DNA from: Acidobacteriota bacterium
GTDB taxonomy: Bacteria; Acidobacteriota; Vicinamibacteria; Marinacidobacterales; Marinacidobacteraceae
Length of the DNA: 64,000 nucleotides
Direction: 5' to 3'
Assembly (NCBI GenBank): GCA_022826195.1
Contig: JAJDVI010000076.1
Location: 21,971 to 85,970 of the forward strand
Shown: one piece after another, positions 51,854-60,491 of the stretch
Layout of the letters: the number at the start of each line of letters is the position of its first letter
How positions within the stretch are numbered: the stretch's first letter is position 1
Notes under the pieces: model-generated
What the model saw: only the letters and a program-made list of their open reading frames with translations
Told to the model about the DNA's origin: nothing
The model's database searches: none
Translations under genes and position numbers: made by a program

Positions 51854-54333
51854 GCACCTTTCACGAACGCGTCGAAACAAAGTGGCAGGACCGCTGGGAA
51901 CGGGAGGGTTCGTTCCGTACGCCGGACCTGCCGGACGGGCCGCGCTACTACTGCCTCGAGATGCTCCCCTATCCGTCCGGGCGCATCCACATGGGCCACG
52001 TGCGGAACTACTCGATCGGCGACGTGGTCGCCCGCTACTACCGGCGGAACGGTTTCACCGTGATGCATCCCATCGGGTGGGACGCTCTCGGCCTGCCGGC
52101 CGAGAACGCGGCGCTCCAGCGCGGGGCTCACCCGGCCGACTGGACCACGCAGAACATCGACCACATGCGGCGCCAGCTCCGCCGGCTCGGGTTCAGTTAC
52201 GACTGGGAACGCGAGTTCGCCACCTGCGATTCGTCGTACTACCGCTGGAACCAGTGGTTCTTCCTGAAGATGTGGGAGCGCGGGCTCGCCTACCGGAAGA
52301 ACGGCACCGTCAACTGGTGCCCGGGTTGCGAGACGGTGCTCGCCAACGAGCAGGTCGAGGCCGGACGGTGCTGGCGCTGCGAGGCGGTGGTCGAGGAGCG
52401 GGAGCTCCCCCAGTGGTTCCTGCGCATCACCGACTACGCCGACGAGCTGCTCGACGAGATGGAGCGGATGCCGGGCTGGCCGCAGAAGGTGCTGGTGCTG
52501 CAGCGCAACTGAATCGGGCGCTCGGAGGGCGCGGAGGTCCGCTTCCGCATCCCGGCCCTGGGAGACGGGGGCGACGTCCCGGTGTTCACCACCCGGGTGG
52601 ATACCATCTACGGCGCGACCGCGCTGGTGCTCGCTCCCCGTCACGCCGCCGCCCAGGCCATCGCGGCCCGGAACCCGGAGGTCGCCGGCTACGTCCTCGC
52701 CGCCGCCGCCGCGCACGCCGGTGAGAGTCACCCGACCGGCGAGACCGAAAAGACCGGGGTGAACACGGGCTTCAAGGCGCTGAACCCGTTCTCGGGAGAA
52801 GAGATTCCGGTCTTCGTCGCCGACTACGTGCTCATGGAGTACGGGACCGGCGCCGTCATGGCGGTTCCGGCGCACGACGAGCGGGACTACGAGTTCGCGA
52901 AGGCGTACGGGATCGAGATCCGGACGGTCGTGATCCCGAACGATTCCGGCGGCGCGGCGGCGGAAGACGGCGCGTTCACGGAGTACGGCACGGTGGTGGA
53001 CTCCGGCCCGTTCAGCGGCTTGCCCACCGAGGAAGCGAAGACCGCGATGGCGGAGCATGCCCGCGAGGGCGGTTTCGGCGAGCCCCGGATCGCCTGGCGG
53101 TTCCGCGACTGGGGAATCTCCCGGCAGCGGTACTGGGGCACGCCCATTCCGATGATCCACTGCGGGGCATGCGGCGAGGTCCCGGTGCCCGAGGACGACC
53201 TCCCGGTCGAGTTGCCGCGCGACGTCGAGATCACGGGCATGGGAGGCTCGGTGCTCTCGAGAATCGAGTCCTGGCTCCGGGTGGACTGCCCGCGGTGCGG
53301 AGCCGCCGCCCGCCGGGAGACCGACACCATGGACACCTTCGTGGACTCGTCCTGGTACTTCTACCGCTACCTCGATCCGCAAAACGCCGGGGCGCCCTTC
53401 GATGCGGAGAAGGCGCGCGCGTGGTTCCCCATCGATCTCTACATCGGCGGCGTCGAGCACGCCATCCTGCACCTCATCTACTGCCGGTTCTGGACCAAGA
53501 TGATGCGCGACCTGGGGCTGGCCGGCACCGATGAACCGGTGGTCCGCCAACTGAGCCAGGGGATGGTCATCAAGGACGGCGCCAAGATGTCCAAGAGCAA
53601 GGGCAACATCGTGGACCCGGACGCCGTGGTGGAACGGCACGGGGCCGACGCGATCCGCCTCTACGTCCTCTTCGAGTCGCCGCCGGAAAAGGAGATGGAC
53701 TGGACCGACGCCCGTCTCTCCGGGCCGGCGCGCTTCCTGAGACGGCTGGAACGCATGATCCCCGGGGAGGCGGAATGGCTGGTCTCCACCCCGCTACCGG
53801 CGGGGGACGAGGACTTCGCGCCCGAGGACGTGGCGCTCCGCCGCAAGACCCACCAGACGATCCGGCGGGTCACCCGGGACCTCGAGGAACGCATCCATCC
53901 CAACACCGCGATCGCCGCCATCATGGAACTGACCTCCGCGTTCTCGCATCGCCTGCCGGAGGCCGCCAGCGAAAGCGCCCGGCGAGCCGTGCGGGAGGCG
54001 GCCGAAACGGTGATCTCGCTCCTCAACCCGATGGCGCCGCATCTGACGGAGGAACTCTGGGAGCGGCTGGGAGGCGGCGCGATGCTGGTGGAGACGCCCT
54101 GGCCGGCATGCGACGAGGATCTCGCCCGGGAGGAACAGGTGCTGGTCGTCCTGCAGGTGAACGGGAAACTCCGGGGCCGCCTGGAGGCGCCGGCCGGACT
54201 CGAACGCGAGGCGCTCGTCGGCCAGGCCCGGGAGAACGCGGGGATCCGCCGGCACCTCGAGGGACTCGAGGTTCGCCGGATCGTGACGGTGCCGGACCGG
54301 CTCGTGAACTTCGTGGCGTCCCGACCGACGTGA
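51850..54333 (+). CDS. leuS: Leucine--tRNA ligase with an in-frame TGA at codon 221
   Basis: The reading frame covers 827 codons and is otherwise a full Leu[17 protein letters not shown] is the HIGH region, followed by the zinc knuckle CPGCE...CWRCE, the editing domain and [15 protein letters not shown] (KMSKS), then the anticodon-binding and C-terminal domains. Codon 221 (52510-52512) is TGA in [17 protein letters not shown]; the family invariably has [12 protein letters not shown], so TGA replaces TGG. Both sides are in the same frame and intact. Reads as one gene with a nonsense codon, a sequencing or assembly error, or read-through. Start ATG 51850 overlaps mutY. Confidence 0.9.
52510..52512 (+). 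other. In-frame TGA replacing the conserved Trp of leuS
   Basis: CAGCGCAAC-TGA-ATCGGGCGC. A single G-to-A change from TGG would produce it. A GCGGA-GG-TCCGC palindrome lies 18 bases downstream (52531-52542), but nothing like a known recoding signal is seen. Confidence 0.85.
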
Positions 54334-54905
54334 TTCCCGCCACCCGCGCCGCCGGCCGGGAGCGGGGCGGGACGTCCGGCCGGAGCTGGAGCGGGGCGCT
54401 GTTGTCCGGGCTGTTGTTCCTCGGCGCCTTCGAAGGGTGCGGTTACCGGCTCGCCGGCCTCGGCGGCGGGTTGCCGGGTCATATCCAGGTCGTCGCCATC
54501 CTCCCGTTCGACAACGAGAGCGCCTTCCCCGAAGTCGAAGAGGGGATGACGGAACAGATCATCGAGGGGTTCAACCGGCGGGGGCGCTACGAGGTCCAGG
54601 AGATCGAGGAGGGGGCCCAGGCGGTGATGCGAGGCACGGTGCTGAGCGTGGATTTCTCCCCGGCGCAGCTCGATCCGGCGACGGGAGCGGCCTCCACGTA
54701 CCTCATCATCGTGCGCGCCACCGTGGAGTTCACGGACGTCGTCAACGACGTCGTGCTATTCGAGTCGGACGAGTTCACGCTGCGCGACGAGTTCTCGATC
54801 GGGGACGACCCCGATGCCGCCTTCGACCGGGAGGGGCTCGCGTTCTCGCGGATCGCCAGCGCGTTCGCGGATTCCCTGCTGGTGGCGATTCTCGAGGGGT
54901 TCTGA
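54330..54905 (+). CDS. lptE: LptE-like LPS-assembly lipoprotein
   Basis: 191 residues from GTG 54330. A signal ends in GAFEGCGYRLAG; CGYRL is the typical start of mature LptE, though the lipobox is weak. The strand-rich region VVAILPFDNESAFPEVEEGMTEQIIEGF fits the LptE fold and pairs with LptD at the outer membrane. It sits between leuS and holA, the usual order leuS-lptE-holA, with overlapping start/stop on both sides. Confidence 0.85.
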   Translation: MIPATRAAGRERGGTSGRSWSGALLSGLLFLGAFEGCGYRLAGLGGGLPGHIQVVAILPFDNESAFPEVEEGMTEQIIEGFNRRGRYEVQEIEEGAQAVMRGTVLSVDFSPAQLDPATGAASTYLIIVRATVEFTDVVNDVVLFESDEFTLRDEFSIGDDPDAAFDREGLAFSRIASAFADSLLVAILEGF

Positions 54906-56014
54906 TGCCGTTCGCCGAAACCGGGTTCGGCAAGACCTTCGCCGCGTTCGGGCCCGTTCCGGCGGAGAGGATGGCCGACCGGCTGCCGGCCCCCGAGGCG
55001 GGCGCCTTCTATCTCGTGGGGGGCGCGGACAGTTGGCTCCGCCAGCAGACGCTGCGAAAGCTGGCGGACCACCACCTCGGACCGCAGCCGGCGGCGTTCC
55101 GGCTCCGCCGCTTCGACGGCCGGACGGCGGGGGCCGAGCAGGTGGTGAGCGCCACGCGCACGGTCTCGTTCAGCGGATCCCCCGTCGTTCTCATCGAAAA
55201 CGGCCTGCGGATCGCCCAGCCGCCCGCCACCGCCAAAGGGCTCTCCGGCGTCGTGCTGGAACTGCTCGACCGGCCGCCGGGACGGGCGGTCATCGCTCTC
55301 GAATGGGAGCGGAGCCCCGACCGGAGGCGCAAGGACTGGAAGGCGCTGGCCTCGTCGCTCGGCGACGCCGTCGCCGGCGGCGGGGCGCTGGTGCTCGATT
55401 GCGACGCGCCGCCGCCGGCCCGGATGACCCAGTGGATCCGCCGCGCCGCCCGCGACCGCGGTCTCAAACTGCCCGAACAGGGCGCGGAGCTGCTCTTCGA
55501 GCGGTTCGGCCGGGAACTGCGCCAACAGGTGAACGAGATCGAAAAGCTCGCGGTCTATGCCGCCGGGGATCAGGGCGGGGAGGTCACGCTCGCGGACATG
55601 GAGCAGGTGCTCGGCGGCGGGAGCGTCCAGGACCGCTTTCGTTTCACGGATGCTCTGCAGGCGGGCCGCACCGAGACGGCGCTCTCGTCGCTCGAATCCC
55701 TGCTTCGGGACGGCGAGTCGCCACAGGCGCTCATGGCCCTGCTGTACCGGCTCGTCACCCAGATCCAGTTGGCCCAGGCCCACCGGGGGAACGAACCCCT
55801 CGCCGAGGTGCTGCGGGTGCCCCGCCGCGTCGCCGACGACCTCGAGCGCGCGGCCCGCCGCTTCCGCCCCGCCGAACTCAGGGCCATGCTCCGGCAGCTT
55901 GCCGAAATGGACCTGCGGATGAAGACCACCCGGGTTCCGGATCGCGCCGCGCTCGCCTCGCTGGCGCTGCTTCTCGGCAGGAGTTCGTCCGGTACGCGGC
56001 AGCGCCGGGGGTAG
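54905..56014 (+). CDS. holA: DNA polymerase III delta subunit
   Basis: 369 residues from ATG 54905, overlapping the lptE stop. YLVGGADSWLRQQTLRKL is the AAA+-like N-terminus, without a functional Walker A, as in delta. Domain II/III includes AVIALEWERSPDRRRKDWKAL and ELLFERFGRELRQQVNEIEKLAVYA. The C-terminal collar resembles the family (ALMALLYRLVTQIQLAQ). Clamp loading depends on it. Confidence 0.9.
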   Translation: MPFAETGFGKTFAAFGPVPAERMADRLPAPEAGAFYLVGGADSWLRQQTLRKLADHHLGPQPAAFRLRRFDGRTAGAEQVVSATRTVSFSGSPVVLIENGLRIAQPPATAKGLSGVVLELLDRPPGRAVIALEWERSPDRRRKDWKALASSLGDAVAGGGALVLDCDAPPPARMTQWIRRAARDRGLKLPEQGAELLFERFGRELRQQVNEIEKLAVYAAGDQGGEVTLADMEQVLGGGSVQDRFRFTDALQAGRTETALSSLESLLRDGESPQALMALLYRLVTQIQLAQAHRGNEPLAEVLRVPRRVADDLERAARRFRPAELRAMLRQLAEMDLRMKTTRVPDRAALASLALLLGRSSSGTRQRRG

Positions 56015-56056
56015 GGACCTCCAGCCGGGCGGCGCCGGCAGGACGGACTTGACCCG

Positions 56057-56062
56057 TAGAAT
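56057..56062 (+). promoter_or_regulatory. -10 box (TAGAAT) before the first hemerythrin gene
   Basis: TAGAAT ends 7 bases before GTG 56070; no ribosome site. Confidence 0.45.
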
Positions 56063-56069
56063 CCGCGCC

Positions 56070-56561
56070 GTGACTCCGACTCTTCCCCGGGAACCCGGAA
56101 TCGACCGGCTCTCCGCGCATCATCTGCACGCCCTGGCCGTGGCCGTACTCATCGACCGTTATCTGAAGGTGGATCCGACGCCCGAGCGACTGGCGGACCT
56201 CGCCGGCAAGGTGGCCGGGTTTGCGGAGAAGGAACTGTTCCCCCACTTTCAGGTGGAGGAGACCGCGCTCTTCCCGGCGCTGCGGGAGGCGCTCGACTCC
56301 GATCCGCTGATCGATGAGCTGATTGCCCACCACCGGAACATGGAGGCACTGGTCGGGCGCCTCGCGGAGTCCTCCGCCCGGGAGCGTGCGTCGCTGCTCA
56401 AGGAGTTCGGGGGATCGCTGCGCCGCCACATCCGCATGGAGGAAGTGGAGCTCTTCCGGCAGATCGGCGGCCGGCTCGACGAAGCCGGACGGGAAGAACT
56501 CGGCCGGAAAGTCGACGAAGCGGCACGGACGATGGGCCTCACGGTCCACAGGCTCTGGTAG
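56070..56561 (+). CDS. Hemerythrin-like protein (1)
   Basis: 163 residues from GTG 56070; TTG 56049 is in frame but unlikely. The di-iron ligands of a hemerythrin four-helix bundle are spaced as expected: HH at LSAHHLHAL, H-F-x-x-E-E in FPHFQVEETALFPAL, H in LIAHHRNME, and H-I-R-x-E-E in RRHIRMEEVELF. Related proteins sense or store oxygen, nitric oxide or iron. A similar gene follows 175 bases downstream. Confidence 0.8.
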   Translation: MTPTLPREPGIDRLSAHHLHALAVAVLIDRYLKVDPTPERLADLAGKVAGFAEKELFPHFQVEETALFPALREALDSDPLIDELIAHHRNMEALVGRLAESSARERASLLKEFGGSLRRHIRMEEVELFRQIGGRLDEAGREELGRKVDEAARTMGLTVHRLW

Positions 56562-56575
56562 CCCCCCACCGCCCC

Positions 56576-56630
56576 GCGGCTTGGAACGCCGGCTTCAGCC
56601 GGCACAGCCCGCCGCAGGCGGGCGGCGGCC
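56576..56630 (+). repeat. Two-hairpin intergenic repeat, type B (copy 6)
   Basis: GCGGCTTGGAAC, first stem GCCGGC-TTCA-GCCGGC, ACAG, second stem CCCGCC-GCA-GGCGGG, CGGCGG. The same bases as copy 3 but with a different first stem. Confidence 0.78.
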
Positions 56631-56724
56631 CGGACCGCATAACGCCGGACCGCGCGCCTGGCCAACCCCGCCGGACTGCGCCTCCACGGTACCTGGCGCA
56701 CCTGGCCTCGTCCGCCCGACGCAC

Positions 56725-56730
56725 TAGAGT
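56725..56730 (+). promoter_or_regulatory. -10 box (TAGAGT) before the second hemerythrin gene
   Basis: TAGAGT ends 6 bases before ATG 56737; no ribosome site. Confidence 0.45.
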
Positions 56731-56736
56731 GCGGAC

Positions 56737-57249
56737 ATGGCCCCGCAACCGCTCCACCGTGATCCGAGCCTGATCCCGCTCTCCCATCAGCACCAGCACG
56801 GCCTGGCCCTCACGGTCTTTATCGACCGCGGCCTGAAGGCGGAGCCCACCCGTGAGAAGGCGCTCGAACTCGCCGACAAGGTCGCCCGCGCCGCCGAGGC
56901 CGAACTCCTCGGGCACTTCCGCGTCGAGGAGGAGATCCTCTTTCCGGCGGTACGGCCCTTCCTTCGATCCGGGGCCTTGCTCGACCGCCTCATCGCCGAG
57001 CACCGGGTGATGGAGGACCTCATGCGGCGTATCGCGGAAGCTACCGACGAGGATCGGATCCCTCTCCTGAAGCGGTTCGGAGAGGTACTCCACGGCCACA
57101 TCCGCACCGAGGAGCGCCAGCTGTTCGAGGAAATCCAGAGTCAGTTGGACGCCTCACAGCTCGCCGAGATCGGCCGGGACGTCGCGGCGAAGATCGAGGC
57201 CGTCTGCCCGCTCACCGGCAACCCGCCCTCCGGCGGACGGTCGCCGTAG
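56737..57249 (+). CDS. Hemerythrin-like protein (2)
   Basis: 170 residues. The same ligand layout as its neighbour: LSHQHQHGLALT, LGHFRVEEEILFPAV, LIAEHRVMEDLM and HGHIRTEERQLFEEI. The pair looks like a diverged tandem duplication. Each gene has its own -10 box, and a hairpin repeat separates them. Confidence 0.8.
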   Translation: MAPQPLHRDPSLIPLSHQHQHGLALTVFIDRGLKAEPTREKALELADKVARAAEAELLGHFRVEEEILFPAVRPFLRSGALLDRLIAEHRVMEDLMRRIAEATDEDRIPLLKRFGEVLHGHIRTEERQLFEEIQSQLDASQLAEIGRDVAAKIEAVCPLTGNPPSGGRSP

Positions 57250-57385
57250 ACCTCGGAAAGGCCCGCCGGAAGGCGCGCGCGCCGTGGTACCCTCCGCCCC
57301 CTGATGCAGCTCGACGAATCCGCCCAACCTCCGGAACCCAGCCGGAGAACCGCCCCCGTCGAGGTGCGCCCTTCCGGTACCCGCC

Positions 57386-58744
57386 ATGGTTCTCACCAAG
57401 ACCCCGCTGCTCGCGGAGACGGTGCGCAAGCTGGTGTCCCGGGGGGCCTTCGCTAACGCCCACCGCATCCTCGAGAAGCTGCATCCGGCGGATGTGGCGC
57501 AGGTTCTCGCCGACCTGCCGGAGGCCTACCGGCTGAAGACGTTCCGGGTCGTCTTCCAGCGGGATCTGAATCTCGCCGCGGCGGCGCTCGGAGAGTTCGG
57601 GGTCGAGCGCGCCGCCGACCTGATGCCGCGGCTCGAGCCCGCCGAGATCTCCCAGCTTCTCCAGGAACTCGACCCCGACGACGCCGCCGAGTTCCTGAGC
57701 GAACTCCCCGAGGAGCTCCGGGAGCGGGTGCTCCGGGGGATGCGGACCCGGGAGGCCTCCGACGTCGAGGACCTGCTCCAGTACCCGGAGGAGACCGCCG
57801 GCCGGATCATGAGTCCGAAGGTGTTCTCGGTCCCCGAGGACGCCACCATTGGCGAGACCATCGCGCGCCTCCAGGAGTCTCCCGACGTGGAGATGGTTTT
57901 CTACATCTACGTGGTGGACGGCCACGGGACCCTGGTGGGAGTCCTCTCGTTGCGCCAGCTCCTCCAGCGGCGCCCGGAAGCTCCCCTCTCCGACGTCATG
58001 GTGACCGACGTGCTCCGGGTGCGCACCGAGATGGACCAGGAGGAGGTCGCCCAACTGGTGGCCAGCTACAACATCCTCGCGGTCCCGGTGGTGAACCAGC
58101 AGGGCAAGCTGGTCGGGGTCATCACGGTGGACGACGTCATCGACGTCATCAAGGAAGAGGCCACCGAGGACATGTACCGGATGGCCGGGCTCGGGGTTTC
58201 CGAGAGCGTCTTCACCAAGGCGTCGCGCTCCATCCGGATGCGCATCCCCTGGCTCGCCGTGAACCTCGCGACCGCGTTCCTGGCCGCCTGGGTGGTCAGC
58301 CTCTTCGAGGAGGACATCGCGAGGTTCGCGATCCTCGCGGTGTTCATGCCCATGGTGCCGCTCCTCGGCGGCAACGCGGGCAACCAGACGCTGACCGTGA
58401 TGGTGCGCGGGATCGCGCTCGGGGAGCTGAGCTGGAAGAACAGCCGGCAGGCTCTCCTCAAGGAACTCGCGGTGGGTTCCGCCAACGGCCTGATGATCGG
58501 CATCCTGATCGCCGGGGTCTCCTGGGTCTGGAAGGGCGATCCCCGGATCGGCCTGGCCCTCGCGCTGGCCATGGTCGGCACCATGGTGGTGGCGGCGATC
58601 GTGGGGACGCTGATGCCGCTGACCCTGCGGTGGCTGAAGGTGGACCCGGCGCTGGCGTCCTCGGTGTTCGTCACCACGGCCACGGACGTCTCCGGCTTCC
58701 TGCTGTTCCTCAGCATCGGGGTGACGGCGCTCACGCACCTCTGA
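57386..58744 (+). CDS. mgtE: Magnesium transporter MgtE
   Basis: 452 residues. The N-terminal helical domain (residues 1-125) contains EKLHPADVAQVLADLPEA and LLQELDPDDAAEFLSELP. Two CBS domains follow (about 130-255; GRIMSPKVFSVPEDATIGETI, and TDVLRVRTEMDQEEVAQLV). Five transmembrane helices lie in the last 180 residues, with the pore motifs MPMVPLLGGNAGNQTLTVMVRGIALGE. It conducts Mg2+ across the inner membrane, gated by cytosolic Mg2+. Start ATG 57386. A TACCCT box lies at 57288-57293. No Mg2+ riboswitch was recognised in the short leader. Confidence 0.95.
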   Translation: MVLTKTPLLAETVRKLVSRGAFANAHRILEKLHPADVAQVLADLPEAYRLKTFRVVFQRDLNLAAAALGEFGVERAADLMPRLEPAEISQLLQELDPDDAAEFLSELPEELRERVLRGMRTREASDVEDLLQYPEETAGRIMSPKVFSVPEDATIGETIARLQESPDVEMVFYIYVVDGHGTLVGVLSLRQLLQRRPEAPLSDVMVTDVLRVRTEMDQEEVAQLVASYNILAVPVVNQQGKLVGVITVDDVIDVIKEEATEDMYRMAGLGVSESVFTKASRSIRMRIPWLAVNLATAFLAAWVVSLFEEDIARFAILAVFMPMVPLLGGNAGNQTLTVMVRGIALGELSWKNSRQALLKELAVGSANGLMIGILIAGVSWVWKGDPRIGLALALAMVGTMVVAAIVGTLMPLTLRWLKVDPALASSVFVTTATDVSGFLLFLSIGVTALTHL

Positions 58745-58757
58745 CGCGGGGCGCCTC

Positions 58758-58806
58758 GGAGCGCCGGCCTCCGGCCGGCATCGCGGCCCGGGAAGGCCGC
58801 GAAACC
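58758..58806 (+). repeat. Two-hairpin intergenic repeat, type A (copy 7)
   Basis: GGAGC, first stem GCCGGCC-TCC-GGCCGGC, ATC, second stem GCGGCC-CGGGAA-GGCCGC, GAAACC. Identical to copy 5b in the first stem and near-identical in the second. Confidence 0.8.
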
Positions 58807-58878
58807 GCACCCCGTCACCTACCGCCGCTCCGTCGCAAGTTGCGGAACACCGGTTAGCCTCTGACCTGCCCGCTCCCG

Positions 58879-59655
58879 ATGCCGCTCAAACAATCCCGCG
58901 CGTTCGTGCTCCGCACCTACGCGGTCGCCGAGGCGGACCGGGTCGCCGTGCTCTTCAGCGGCGACGAGGGGAAGGTCCGGGCGTGGGCGCGCGGCGCCCG
59001 GAAGCCCAAGTCGCGCTACGGGGGCGCCCTCGACATCGGGAACGAGGTGGAGGCCGGGTGGTACGAGCGCGAGGGCAGGGAACTCGTGCATCTCGACCGC
59101 TGCGAACTCGTCACCTCCGCGCTGCCGCTCGCCCGCGATCCGGTGCGGGCCGCGGCGCTGGGCTACCTTTCCCGGCTCGTGGATACCTTCGCCCCCGACC
59201 GGGAAGCCGACCCGAGACTCTTCCGGTTGATCTCCGCCTGCCGGGACGCGCTCCTCGACGAGCGGCCGGCGGAACTCATCGTCGCCTACTTCGAAGCGTG
59301 GCTGCTGCGGCTCTCGGGGCTCTACCCGCGTCCCGGGCGCTGCGCCTGCGGGGCGGGCTTCGAGGAGGGCGGGGCGGTGTTCTTCGCCGCCGGTCCGGTC
59401 TACGCCTGCACCCGCTGCGCTCCCGGTCACGGCGAGCCGACCGACCGGCTTTCCGCCGGAGCGCTGGGCCTGCTGGAAACCTTCTGGATCGCGCCGCCCT
59501 CCGCCTCGGCTCCGGAAGCGCCGGCCGCCCGTGAGCTCTTCCGGTTCCACGGGCGGCTCACCGCGGGTTTTGCGGAGCGGGCGCTGCCGGCCCGCCACGC
59601 GCTCGAGGGGCTCCTCGAACCCCGCGTCGGGCCCGCCGGAGGTCCGGCGCCGTGA
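58879..59655 (+). CDS. recO: DNA repair protein RecO
   Basis: 258 residues from ATG 58879. N-terminal OB fold (SRAFVLRTYAVAEADRVAVLFSGDEGKVRAWARGARKPKSR) followed by a helical domain. The zinc-type cysteines are in CACGAGFEEGG and CTRCAPG. RecO loads RecA with RecFR. The TGA overlaps the GTG of glyQ. Confidence 0.92.
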   Translation: MPLKQSRAFVLRTYAVAEADRVAVLFSGDEGKVRAWARGARKPKSRYGGALDIGNEVEAGWYEREGRELVHLDRCELVTSALPLARDPVRAAALGYLSRLVDTFAPDREADPRLFRLISACRDALLDERPAELIVAYFEAWLLRLSGLYPRPGRCACGAGFEEGGAVFFAAGPVYACTRCAPGHGEPTDRLSAGALGLLETFWIAPPSASAPEAPAARELFRFHGRLTAGFAERALPARHALEGLLEPRVGPAGGPAP

Positions 59656-60491
59656 CCTTTCAGGAACTGATCGCGAAGCTGACGGGCTACTGGGCCGGCC
59701 AGGGCGCCGTCGTCGTTCAGCCGTACGACATGGAGATGGGCGCCGGGACCATGCACCCGGAGACCTTCTTCCGGGTGCTCGGAAGCGCGCCTTGGAAGGT
59801 GGTGTACGTGCAGCCCTCCCGCCGGCCCGCCGACGGGCGTTACGGCGAGAACCCCAACCGCCTCTACAAGCACCACCAGCTCCAGCTCATCCTGAAGCCG
59901 TCGCCCCAGGACATCCAGGACCTCTACCTCGAGAGCCTGGCGGCGTGCGGGGTGGACGCCTCGCAACACGACCTCCGTTTCGAAGAGGACAACTGGGCGG
60001 CGCCCACCCTCGGGGCCTGGGGCGTGGGCTGGCAGGTCGTGCTCGACGGCCTCGAGATCAGTCAGTTCACCTATTTCCAGCAGGCCGGGGGCATCGAACT
60101 CGCCCCGATCTCGGTGGAGATCACCTACGGGCTGGAGCGGCTCGCGATGTACCTGCAGGACGTGGAGGACGTTTACGACCTCGCATGGGCGCGCGGCGTG
60201 GACTACCGCACGGTGCGGCTCGCTGACGAGCAGCAGTCGTCGCGGTATGCGTTCGAAGAGGCCGACACCGCGGCGCTTGGCCGGGGCTTTGACGAAGCGA
60301 TCGCCGAAGGCAGCCGCCTGATCGAGAGCGGGCTGGTCATTCCCGGGTACGAACAGTGTCTCCGGGCTTCCCACCTCTTCAACCTGCTCGACTCCCGCGG
60401 CGCCGTCTCCGTCAGCGACCGTCCGCGCCGCATCCTGGCGGTGCGCGGCCTGGCGACGGCTGCCGCGCACCGCCACCTGGCCGAGCCATGA
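59652..60491 (+). CDS. glyQ: Glycine--tRNA ligase alpha subunit
   Basis: 279 residues from GTG 59652. The bacterial alpha2-beta2 GlyRS catalytic subunit: FQELIAKLTGYWAGQGAVVVQPYDMEMGAGTMHP, RRPADGRYGENPNRL and EITYGLERLAMYLQ. The next gene is the beta subunit, starting at ATG 60488 with a 4-base overlap. Confidence 0.97.
   Translation: MTFQELIAKLTGYWAGQGAVVVQPYDMEMGAGTMHPETFFRVLGSAPWKVVYVQPSRRPADGRYGENPNRLYKHHQLQLILKPSPQDIQDLYLESLAACGVDASQHDLRFEEDNWAAPTLGAWGVGWQVVLDGLEISQFTYFQQAGGIELAPISVEITYGLERLAMYLQDVEDVYDLAWARGVDYRTVRLADEQQSSRYAFEEADTAALGRGFDEAIAEGSRLIESGLVIPGYEQCLRASHLFNLLDSRGAVSVSDRPRRILAVRGLATAAAHRHLAEP

Noticed and set aside
52531..52542. Recoding element downstream of the leuS TGA
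   Set aside because: Only a 5-bp palindrome; short palindromes are common at this GC content and it resembles no SECIS or read-through signal.
51850..54333. Genome-wide reassignment of UGA to Trp
   Set aside because: Most genes in the window end in TGA, often inside functional ATGA or GTGA junctions, and other Trp codons are TGG.
57304..57456. Short upstream frame overlapping the mgtE start
   Set aside because: About 50 codons in another frame, no ribosome site, no similarity to known Mg2+-sensing leader peptides.
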